Source of the DNA: Gemmatimonadota bacterium
Lineage (GTDB): Bacteria; Gemmatimonadota; Gemmatimonadetes; Gemmatimonadales; Gemmatimonadaceae
Assembly (NCBI GenBank): GCA_003142495.1
Contig: PLMM01000060.1
Coordinates: forward strand, 1-7,260
DNA length: 7,260 nucleotides
Direction: 5' to 3'
The translations under genes and the position numbers were made by a program. The notes below the pieces were generated by a model, which did not search any database, had not been told where the DNA came from, and saw nothing but the letters and a program-made list of their open reading frames with translations. This document shows, in pieces, positions 1 through 6,161 of the stretch (position 1 is its first letter; each line of letters opens with the position of its first letter).

Positions 1-2
1 TG

Positions 3-1379
3 CCAGTGGTGCCCAACGGCGTGGCGTGCGTCGCCTCCGCGCTCGATCACGCGGGCCACGATGTGCGCGTGCTCGACCTCTGTTTCGCGCGCGATCCGCA
101 CGCCCAAGCGCGTGAAACCGCGAAGTCGTTCAACCCGGATGTCATCGGGCTCTCCGTGCGAAACATCGACAACAGCGATCTCGTCGCGCTGCAGCACTAC
201 ACGCCGGCGGCCGCGTCGCTTCTGGCGACGCTACGCGCTAGCGCTCCTGGAGCGCAGGTAATAGCAGGCGGCGCGGCATTCGGTGTCGCGCCCGAAGCGC
301 TGAGCGATGAGCTGGGCGTCGAGCACGCAGTCGCTGGCGATGGCGAGCGCGCGACCCCCGCGCTCATCGCCGAGCTGGCGGCGGGGCGCGTGCCGGGCGC
401 GATTCCGGGCGTCGTGCGCCGCGTCGAGGGACGGCGCGTGCTCACGCCCCCTGGCGGCGACGGCGCGCTCGACTCGCTCCCTCCCGTGCACATGCATCGC
501 TGGCTCGACCTCAAGCGCTACGAGCGCCGCGGCGGCACGGTGCCGATTCAGACGAAGCGCGGCTGCGTCTTCAAGTGCATCTACTGCACCTATCTCAACG
601 TCGAAGGGTGGGGCTACCGGCTGCGCGAGCCCGATCTCGTGGCGAACGAGATCGCCGAGCTCGCGACGGAGGCGCACATCCGCCACTTCGAGTTCGTCGA
701 TTCTACCTTCAACGCACCGCCGCGACACGCTATGGCCGTGTGCGAGGCGATCACGCGGCGCAAGCTGAACGTGCATCTCGACACGACGAACTTCACCCCG
801 GCCACTGCATCGGTGGAGCTGCTCGACACCATGCGCCACGCGGGCTTCAAGTGGCTCGGCATCACGGCCGAGAGCGCGAGCGATCCGGTGCTCGACAAGC
901 TGCAGAAAGGCTTCGACGTGGCCCAGCTGCGCAAAGTCGCCGAGAATGTCGAGGGCGCGGGGATGGGCGTGCTCTGGATCTTCCTGATCGGCGGCCCGGG
1001 CGAGACGCCGGCGACGCTCGAGGAGACGCTCAAGTTCGCGGCGTGGCGGCTCGACCGCGGCGATGCGGTCTATCTCACCGTGGGCCTTCGCGTGTATCCC
1101 GGAACGACGCTGCACAACATTGCGATGGACGAGGGCGTCGTGCCGCGCGGCGATCCGCTGCTCGTGCCGAAGTTCTACTTCTCCTCCGAGCTGAACATGG
1201 AGGCGACCTTGATCAGGCTGCGCGCGTTCGCGGCGAAGTATCCGCGCTTCATGTTCTCCGCCGACTCGCGCTCCCGCCTCCTCCCGCACCTCACGCGTCT
1301 CGCGTCGGCGCTCAGGCTGCCGCGGCCGCATTGGAGATACATGGGCGTCTTTCAGCGGCTGAGCCGCTCCTTCTCGTGA
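3..1379 (+). CDS. B12-binding-type radical SAM enzyme, 5'-partial
   Basis: A radical SAM enzyme of the kind with an N-terminal cobalamin-binding-like domain. Residues are numbered from the GTG at base 6. Residues 1-130 look like the Rossmann-type B12-binding fold (VLDLCF at 22-27, VIGLSVRNIDN at 46-56, VIAGGAAFG at 85-93, GDGE at 111-114). The radical SAM core follows, with the CX3CX2C iron-sulfur motif at C187, C191 and C194, then VDSTFN (231-236), a GGPGET motif (329-334) and RVYPGTTL (362-369). The family usually begins with about 10-20 residues before the PNG segment, and the frame is open to the left edge, so the true start is outside the window. I see no DxHxxG cobalamin motif. Such enzymes carry out methylations, cyclisations or other radical chemistry on lipids, antibiotics and tetrapyrroles. 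The substrate here is unknown; the operon suggests an acyl or polyketide-like one. The stop overlaps the next gene by four bases. Confidence 0.88.
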   Translation, partial: PVVPNGVACVASALDHAGHDVRVLDLCFARDPHAQARETAKSFNPDVIGLSVRNIDNSDLVALQHYTPAAASLLATLRASAPGAQVIAGGAAFGVAPEALSDELGVEHAVAGDGERATPALIAELAAGRVPGAIPGVVRRVEGRRVLTPPGGDGALDSLPPVHMHRWLDLKRYERRGGTVPIQTKRGCVFKCIYCTYLNVEGWGYRLREPDLVANEIAELATEAHIRHFEFVDSTFNAPPRHAMAVCEAITRRKLNVHLDTTNFTPATASVELLDTMRHAGFKWLGITAESASDPVLDKLQKGFDVAQLRKVAENVEGAGMGVLWIFLIGGPGETPATLEETLKFAAWRLDRGDAVYLTVGLRVYPGTTLHNIAMDEGVVPRGDPLLVPKFYFSSELNMEATLIRLRAFAAKYPRFMFSADSRSRLLPHLTRLASALRLPRPHWRYMGVFQRLSRSFS

Positions 1380-2659
1380 CCCTCAGCCGACGCGACATCG
1401 ACGTGCTCGTCGTCGGCGCGGGCCCCGCGGGCAGCTCGGCCGCGTGGCATCTCGCGCGCGAGGGCGCGCACGTGATGGTGCTCGATCGCGCAAAATTTCC
1501 GCGCGAGAAGCCGTGCGCGGAATATCTTAGTCCTGAGGCATCGCGAATTCTGAGCGCGATGGGCGCGCTCGAGGCGTGCGAGGCCGCGGGTGCCGCGCAT
1601 CTCGCCGGAATGGTGATCCGCGCGCCGAACGGCGCGCGCATTCGCGGCGAGTTCGCTGCTGCGCACGGCTTCCGCGCCTTCCGCGATCGCGGGCTCGCGC
1701 TCAGGCGACCGGTGCTCGACTCCATTCTCCTGGAGCGCGCGCGGGCCGCCGGCGCCGAGGTGCGCGAGGGCGAGCAGGTTATCTCAGTACTAAGAGATAC
1801 CCGAGGTGCCGTGTGCGGCGCACGCGTGCGCGGCGCCGAGGGCGAGGAGCGAGACATTCGCGCCCGCCTCGTCATCGGCGCCGACGGGCTCCGCTCCACC
1901 ATCGCGCGCCGGATAGGCGTCGCGCGCCACGCGCTCGGCCCGCGCCGCCTCGCCTTCATCGGCCACTACCGCGATGTTAGCGAAATGACGGACTACGGCG
2001 AGATGCACGTCGACCGCGAGGGGTACGCGGGATTCGCCGATGTGGGGCACGGGCTCACGAATGTCGCGGTGGTCGTGCCGCGCGCGAGCGTGCGCGGGAA
2101 CGTCGCCGGCAATCCGAGCGCCTTTCTCGAGCGGTGGATCGCCGCGCGCCCGCACCTGGCTCCTCGGTTAGCCACCGCCACTCTACACACAACAGTACGC
2201 GTGACCGGTCCCTTCGCATCGCACGCGAGTCGCGCATGGGACCATGGTGTTGCGCTCGTGGGCGATGCGGCGGACTTCTTCGACCCCTTCACGGGCGAGG
2301 GGATTTACGCGGCGCTGCGAGGGGGCGAGTTACTCGCTCCCTATGCGCTGGAGGAGCTCGCCGCTGACCGCCCGCGCGATGCCGACGCGGCGCTGCATGC
2401 GTACGACCGCGCCCGCAGGCGCGCCTTCCGCGGCAAGTGGGCGATCGAGCGACTCGTCGCTCTCGCGGTGGGAGCGCCGGCGCTGCTCGATCGCGCGGCC
2501 TCAACCCTAGAGGCGAGCCCCGCGATGGCGAATCTGTTCGTGGGCGTGGCCGGGGACTTCGTTCCGGCGCGCGAAGTCCTACGCCCGGGCTATCTGGCGA
2601 AGCTCATCTTCGGCAACATCCTAGGCTCGAGGAAACCCCCGCTTCCACTCTCGCCGTAG
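1376..2659 (+). CDS. FAD-dependent oxidoreductase, geranylgeranyl reductase-like
   Basis: A 427-aa flavoprotein of the geranylgeranyl reductase / aromatic hydroxylase superfamily. The N-terminal FAD-binding motif is GAGPAGSSAA at residues 14-23, followed by the acidic strand end VLDR (35-38). KPCAEYLSPEA at 45-55 resembles the family's KPCGGxLSP segment, with Ala where Gly is usual. The second FAD motif is GADGLRS (168-174) and the third is VGDAADFFDPFTGEGI (295-310). The length is typical of the family. I chose GTG 1376 because it gives the usual short leader before the Rossmann strand and overlaps the previous stop as GTGA; the frame is open far upstream, but that stretch is shadow sequence. 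Members reduce isolated double bonds in isoprenoid chains or hydroxylate or epoxidise substrates. Whether this one reduces or oxygenates cannot be read from sequence. A flavin reductase gene follows 2 nt downstream. Confidence 0.88.
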   Translation: MTLSRRDIDVLVVGAGPAGSSAAWHLAREGAHVMVLDRAKFPREKPCAEYLSPEASRILSAMGALEACEAAGAAHLAGMVIRAPNGARIRGEFAAAHGFRAFRDRGLALRRPVLDSILLERARAAGAEVREGEQVISVLRDTRGAVCGARVRGAEGEERDIRARLVIGADGLRSTIARRIGVARHALGPRRLAFIGHYRDVSEMTDYGEMHVDREGYAGFADVGHGLTNVAVVVPRASVRGNVAGNPSAFLERWIAARPHLAPRLATATLHTTVRVTGPFASHASRAWDHGVALVGDAADFFDPFTGEGIYAALRGGELLAPYALEELAADRPRDADAALHAYDRARRRAFRGKWAIERLVALAVGAPALLDRAASTLEASPAMANLFVGVAGDFVPAREVLRPGYLAKLIFGNILGSRKPPLPLSP

Positions 2660-2661
2660 TC

Positions 2662-3156
2662 ATGCCCCTCTCCACCATCGATCCAGCCACCTTCCGCAGC
2701 GTGCTCGGCCGCTTCGCCAGCGGCGTCACCGTCGTCACCGTGCGCGACGTGCAGCACTACGACCACGGCATGACGGTGACCGCCTTCTGCTCGGCCAGCC
2801 TCGAGCCGCCGCTCGTGCTCGTGTGCATCGGGAAGGCCGCGTCGCTCCACGGCGTACTGGGCAGCGGGAATACTGCGTCGCAATTCGCGGTCAACATCCT
2901 GAACTCCAAACAGGAAGCCCTTGCAAGACGCTTCGCAGAAGAGCATCCGGATCGCTTCGAAGGCGTGGGATTCACGCGTGGCATCACCGGCGCGCCGATC
3001 CTCGACGACTGTCTCGACGTCATCGAGTGCGAGGTGCAGAGCAGGCATGATGCCGGCGATCATACGATCGTCGTCGGCACCGTCATCGGTACGGCCACGA
3101 ACGAGGGGAGCCCGCTGCTCTACTATCGCGGCGGCTACGCCACCCTCGAGCGCTGA
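2662..3156 (+). CDS. Flavin reductase family protein (FMN-binding split barrel)
   Basis: A 164-aa protein matching the small flavin reductases that partner two-component monooxygenases (HpaC/DIM6-NTAB type). Visible marks are FRSVLGRFASGVTVVT near the N-terminus (11-26), the flavin-contacting segment GMTVTAFCSASLEPPLVLV (36-54), FAVNIL (75-80), GAPILDDCLDVIECEV (110-125), GDHTIVVG (132-139) and PLLYYRGGY at the C-terminus (151-159). The whole domain is present and the length is normal. ATG 2662 starts two bases after the upstream TAG; in-frame sequence before it is only antisense or shadow of the FAD gene. Members use NAD(P)H to reduce free FMN or FAD for a partner enzyme. The adjacent FAD enzyme is the obvious candidate partner, by position only. 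No strong ribosome binding site is visible, so translation is probably coupled to the gene before it. Confidence 0.88.
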   Translation: MPLSTIDPATFRSVLGRFASGVTVVTVRDVQHYDHGMTVTAFCSASLEPPLVLVCIGKAASLHGVLGSGNTASQFAVNILNSKQEALARRFAEEHPDRFEGVGFTRGITGAPILDDCLDVIECEVQSRHDAGDHTIVVGTVIGTATNEGSPLLYYRGGYATLER

Positions 3157-3163
3157 CGCCGAG

Positions 3164-3874
3164 ATGAGCTCCCTTTTAACGCCGCAGCGCCGGCGCGGCT
3201 TCGAGATTCTCGACGATCCCGGCATCGACGACCGCGTTCGCGCGCGTTCGCTCGCGGACGTGGCGCGCGCGAACACCATGTTCGGCGGCTCGCGCGCCGT
3301 GCAGTCCGAGCTCGAAAGCGCGCTTGAGGACACGAGCGCGCACTCGCTCTCGCTCCTCGACGTTGGCACCGGCATCGGCGACATCCCGGCGCGTGTGAAG
3401 GAGACGTGGCGGGCGCGCGGCCGCGCCATCACCGCCTTCGGCATCGATCTCAGCCCGTCGCTCCTGCGCGAGGCGCGCGCGGGCGGCATTGTACCGATTT
3501 GTGCCGACGCGCTCGCGCTCCCGATCGCGTCCAAGAGCGTCGACATCGTCATCTGCTCGCAGACGCTCCATCATTTCGAGGCCGGCGACGCCATCGCGGT
3601 GCTGCGCGAGCTCGACCGCGTCGCCCGCGTGCGCGTGATCGTGAGCGACATCCGCCGCAGTTGGCTCGCGGCCGCCGGCATCTGGCTCGCCTCGTACCCG
3701 CTCGGCTTCCACCCCGTGAGCCGCCACGATGGCGTCGTTTCCGTGCTGCGCGGCTTCACACCGGATGAGCTCAGTCAGCTCGTTCAGCGCGCCACACGCC
3801 AAACGCCCACGGCGCGCCGTCACATCGGCTTTCGCACCACTGCGTCGTGGATTCCCGGAGCGCTCGCCGCATGA
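3164..3874 (+). CDS. Class I SAM-dependent methyltransferase
   Basis: A 236-aa class I (Rossmann-fold) methyltransferase. Motif I is LLDVGTGIGDIP (64-75), the acidic residue at the end of the second strand is in GIDLS (93-97), CADALALP (113-120) is the usual third-strand Asp region, and motif IV/V is DIVICSQTLHHFE (127-139), followed by the helix AVLRELDRVAR. The C-terminal part (residues 164-236) contains a hydrophobic stretch and the substrate-side helices, with a moderate match to the methyltransferase 11/25 type. The length is standard. ATG 3164 lies 7 nt after the flavin reductase stop. The gene's last codon and stop overlap the next start as ATGA, implying translational coupling. The target (O-, C- or N-methylation of the pathway product) is not deducible. 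An alternative role in quinone-like ring methylation cannot be excluded. Confidence 0.85.
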   Translation: MSSLLTPQRRRGFEILDDPGIDDRVRARSLADVARANTMFGGSRAVQSELESALEDTSAHSLSLLDVGTGIGDIPARVKETWRARGRAITAFGIDLSPSLLREARAGGIVPICADALALPIASKSVDIVICSQTLHHFEAGDAIAVLRELDRVARVRVIVSDIRRSWLAAAGIWLASYPLGFHPVSRHDGVVSVLRGFTPDELSQLVQRATRQTPTARRHIGFRTTASWIPGALAA

Positions 3875-4413
3875 CAACTGCCGCTCGCCCCACCGTAGCA
3901 CCATTCGACCTCGGCGCCATGCCGGAAAAACATCGAATGCGTACTGTGGACGAGCTTCTCGTTCGCGCCCCGCTGCGCCGCATCTTCGAGTTCGCGCGGG
4001 AAGTCGACCGCTGGCCCGAGCATCTGCCGCACTATCGCTGGGTGCGATTCGAGAGCCGCGCGAGCGACGGCGGCGGCGTCGTCGAGATGGCGGCGTGGCG
4101 TCCGTTCGGATCGGTGCGCTGGCCCACATGGTGGAAATCCGAGATGTCGGTGAGCGAGAGCGAGCCGAACGTGCGCTTTCGCCATGTGGCGGGTATCACC
4201 AAGGGAATGGAAGTCGAATGGAGCTTCGCACCGGAGGGCGACGCCACGCGCGTACGCATCGTGCACTTGTGGAATGGACCGCGATGGCCGTTGGTCGGCA
4301 TCGTCGCCGCGAAGGCGGTAATCGGACCTGTATTCGTTCACGGAATCGCGTCACGCACGCTGGCAGGGCTCGCAGCGGTCGCGGAACGTGGTCCCGGCAT
4401 TTTGAGAGGTTAG
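3871..4413 (+). CDS. SRPBCC/START-fold protein, polyketide cyclase-like
   Basis: A 180-aa protein with features of the SRPBCC (START/Bet v1-like) superfamily. After about 25 variable residues come VDELLVRAPLRRIFEFAREV (26-45), which is the first strand and helix, then DRWPEHLPHYRWVRFE (46-61), a Trp-rich central sheet (75-90), VEWSFAPEG (115-123), VRIVHLW (128-134) and a long C-terminal helix (about 140-172) that closes the hydrophobic cavity. ATG 3871 was chosen because it forms an ATGA overlap with the methyltransferase stop; a GTG at 3847 would lengthen the overlap to no benefit. In polyketide clusters such proteins act as aromatase/cyclases, and elsewhere as lipid carriers or unknown ligand binders. 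Sitting immediately before a ketosynthase, a cyclase or intermediate-binding role is a reasonable inference. No catalytic residue can be named. Confidence 0.8.
   Translation: MTTAARPTVAPFDLGAMPEKHRMRTVDELLVRAPLRRIFEFAREVDRWPEHLPHYRWVRFESRASDGGGVVEMAAWRPFGSVRWPTWWKSEMSVSESEPNVRFRHVAGITKGMEVEWSFAPEGDATRVRIVHLWNGPRWPLVGIVAAKAVIGPVFVHGIASRTLAGLAAVAERGPGILRG
4404..4409 (+). promoter_or_regulatory. Ribosome binding site of the ketosynthase gene
   Basis: GAGAGG ends 8 nt before ATG 4418, inside the end of the preceding coding sequence. It is the clearest Shine-Dalgarno match in the operon, so the ketosynthase may be translated independently of the gene before it. Confidence 0.55.
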
Positions 4414-4417
4414 CTGT

Positions 4418-5662
4418 ATGGGAGATAAACGTCGCGTCGTGATCTCGGGGTTGGGCGCCATCACGCCAATAGGGATCACCGCTGATGGGCTCTGGAGCGG
4501 ACTGCGCGCGCAGCGATCGAAGGTTCGAGAGATCTCGCGCTTCGATTCGTCGCTCTTTCGCAGCCGCCTCGCGGCGCAGGTCGACGATTTCGTTCCCGGC
4601 GACTTCCTCGAGGCCAGGCGCACCAAGCGGCTCGATCGCTTCGGTCAGTTCTCCGTCGCCGCCGCGCGGCTCGCCATCGAGGACTCCGAGATCGACCTCG
4701 CCGCCGAGGATCGCGAGCGCATCGGCGCGATGATGGGCACGGCGCTGGGCGGCGTGGGCTACGCCGAGGAACAGTGCAGCGTGTTTTACACCGGGAGCGT
4801 GAAGGACGTCGATCCCGCGTTGGCGCTGATGGTGTTCGGCGGCGCGTCGAGCTGCAACATCGCGATCGAGTTCGGCGTGATGGGTCCGAATTCAACCAAC
4901 GCGATGAGCTGCGCGAGTGGGACGATCGCGATTGGCGAGGCTTTCCGGCAGATCCGCGACGGCTACGCTGATGTGATGCTCGGCGGTGGCGCCGAGGCGC
5001 CGTTGTATCCGCTGTGCTACGGCGCGTTCGCGCTGATCCGCGCGATGTCCACGCGCAACGACGATCCGTGCACGGCGTCGCGCCCGTTCGACAAGGATCG
5101 CGACGGTTTCGTGATGGGCGAGGGCGCGAGTGTGCTCGTGCTCGAGGAGCGGACGCGGGCGATCGCGCGTGGGGCGAAGATCTACGGCGAGATCGCCGGC
5201 TTCGGGATGTCGAACGACGCGTATCACATGACGGCGCCGCGCCCCGACGGAACGCAGGCCGCGCGCTCGATGCGCCGCGCGCTCGAGGATGCGGGCGTCA
5301 CTCCTGGCGAAGTCGGGTATGTGAATGCGCACGGCAGCTCGACGCAGCTCAACGACAGCACGGAGACGCTCGCGATCAAGCAGGTGTTTGGCGAGCGGGC
5401 GTATTCGATTCCTGTGAGCGGAACCAAGGGCTACTACGGCCACGCGTTAGGGGCGAGCGGCGCGATCGAGGCGGGGATCTGCGCGCTGGCGATGACGAAC
5501 GACTGGCTGCCGCCGACGGTGAATCTCGCGAACGCGGATGAGAAGTGCGACCTCGACTACATCAAGCGGAACGGGATCAAGTCGTGTCCCGAGGTGATTT
5601 TGTCGAACTCGTTTGGGTTTGGTGGGATCAATGCGGCGCTTGTGTTTCGGAGGAATAACTAA
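4418..5662 (+). CDS. Beta-ketoacyl-ACP synthase II (FabF-type)
   Basis: A complete 414-aa KAS II-type condensing enzyme, the usual FabF length. It catalyses decarboxylative Claisen condensation of an acyl group with malonyl-ACP. The nucleophile is C165 in SCASG. The catalytic histidines are H305 (NAHGSST) and H342 (YYGHALG), the conserved Lys is K337 in GTKGYYGH, and the terminal glycine-rich loop is FGFGG (399-403). The N-terminus RVVISGLGAITPIG is canonical. Because Cys, Lys and both His are present, this is an active elongating synthase and not a chain-length-factor partner. The GTKGYYGH segment differs from the PTKSMTGH-like segment usual in housekeeping FabF. With the tailoring genes around it, that points to a dedicated pathway enzyme, so I do not assign the symbol fabF. 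It is the last gene of the operon, and no carrier protein gene follows it. Confidence 0.92.
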   Translation: MGDKRRVVISGLGAITPIGITADGLWSGLRAQRSKVREISRFDSSLFRSRLAAQVDDFVPGDFLEARRTKRLDRFGQFSVAAARLAIEDSEIDLAAEDRERIGAMMGTALGGVGYAEEQCSVFYTGSVKDVDPALALMVFGGASSCNIAIEFGVMGPNSTNAMSCASGTIAIGEAFRQIRDGYADVMLGGGAEAPLYPLCYGAFALIRAMSTRNDDPCTASRPFDKDRDGFVMGEGASVLVLEERTRAIARGAKIYGEIAGFGMSNDAYHMTAPRPDGTQAARSMRRALEDAGVTPGEVGYVNAHGSSTQLNDSTETLAIKQVFGERAYSIPVSGTKGYYGHALGASGAIEAGICALAMTNDWLPPTVNLANADEKCDLDYIKRNGIKSCPEVILSNSFGFGGINAALVFRRNN

Positions 5663-6154
5663 GCATCTGCCGCTGGGCTAGGGGATTTTGGGCCACCAGG
5701 CGCAGAGGCGTGTCGCGGGACCTCTCGCGGGCTTGCTCCCAGGTTCAGTGGTTTTTAGTCTCGAGCCGTAGTGTACTGCGCGTTGAATGCGCCACTCGGT
5801 CGACTCTCGGTACGTGTCATCAGGGGTTAAGAGATATCCCGGCCAACTTCACCCCCCCCGACCATTTTTTGCCAAATATCAGCGCAATTTCAGCTCAATT
5901 TGTCCGTGCAATTGCGTTTGAAAATGTCGCTTGCAAGCGTGCGATTTCTGCAACAAACAGAACAAGGAAAAACCCCGCCTGCTTCAGCGGGTTTGTTCGC
6001 CTTTCGTATCTTCTGTTTCACGAATTTCTCTTGCCCTTACTTCCCAGTAGGGAGCGGCCGAGTGCGACGACCGATTCACAGGTTCGCAGATATTGTGACG
6101 AGTTTTGCCGCATTGGCTACATCACAGGTACCATCCTGTGCAGGCGAATACCGA
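5663..6154. other. AT-richer intergenic region between operon and cassette array
   Basis: I see no convincing gene in these 492 bases. The two plus-strand open frames here (from 5710 and 5900) read as low-quality peptides with no family marks, and no tRNA folds. Base composition falls sharply: the line 5881-5940 has 27 G/C of 60. Visible items are a C8 tract (5852-5859), a T6 tract (5865-5870), a 12-bp perfect palindrome CGCTTGCAAGCG (5928-5939), a terminator-like hairpin (5960-5998) and a hairpin just before the first cassette (6123-6140). The part nearest the array is where an integron leader, cassette promoter and attI would be expected. I could not find a convincing -35/-10 pair or any integrase reading frame. 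Confidence 0.6.
5960..5998 (-). terminator. Terminator-like hairpin, better oriented for minus-strand transcription
   Basis: CCCGC and GCGGG arms flank the segment CTGCTTCA, where CTG and CAG can extend the stem past a bulged C. Outer GAACAA (5960-5965) can also pair with TTGTTC (5993-5998). Read on the minus strand the stem is followed by GGGGTTTTTCC, a good intrinsic-terminator tail. Read on the plus strand the tail is GTTTGTTCGCCTTT, which is weaker. It may still end the ketosynthase operon, whose stop is about 300 bases upstream. No minus-strand gene ending here was found. Confidence 0.55.
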
Positions 6155-6161
6155 GTTAGCC
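6123..6161 (+). other. attI-like first insertion point of the cassette array
   Basis: The core GTTAGCC at 6155-6161 matches the integron core GTTRRRY except at one position, and cassette 1 begins after its G. The sequence to its left does not resemble the 3' arm of the two attC sites further on, so this is not another attC of the same type. Instead a perfect 6-bp inverted repeat, CACAGG (6123-6128) and CCTGTG (6135-6140), lies 14 nt before the core. This fits an attI site or a non-canonical genomic insertion point. No integrase gene is adjacent, so the attI reading is an inference. Confidence 0.4.

Noticed and set aside
231..1331. Long minus-strand open frame opposite the radical SAM gene
   Set aside because: Its peptide is Arg/Ala/His-rich with no domain, as expected for antisense of GC-rich coding DNA; the plus strand carries clear motifs.
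575..1375. Upstream in-frame extension of the FAD oxidoreductase
   Set aside because: It runs out of frame through the radical SAM gene and encodes Arg-rich shadow sequence. The FAD motif begins just after GTG 1376.
1780..1799. Inverted repeat TATCTC/GAGATA around AGTACTAA
   Set aside because: Six-bp arms inside the FAD gene coding sequence; likely chance, with no adjacent gene start to regulate.
2590..3552. Minus-strand open frame opposite the flavin reductase and methyltransferase
   Set aside because: No family features, and it spans two genes with complete conserved motifs on the other strand.
2168..5450. Scattered TTA leucine codons in the operon
   Set aside because: They are few and not placed in a way that suggests a translational switch. 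A bldA-like mechanism is known from actinomycetes and nothing here points to one.
5981..6115. Short minus-strand frame ending at a TGA inside the terminator hairpin
   Set aside because: About 44 codons with no ATG, only an internal GTG. The position of the stop in the hairpin is suggestive, but nothing else supports coding, and it does not resemble an integrase C-terminus.
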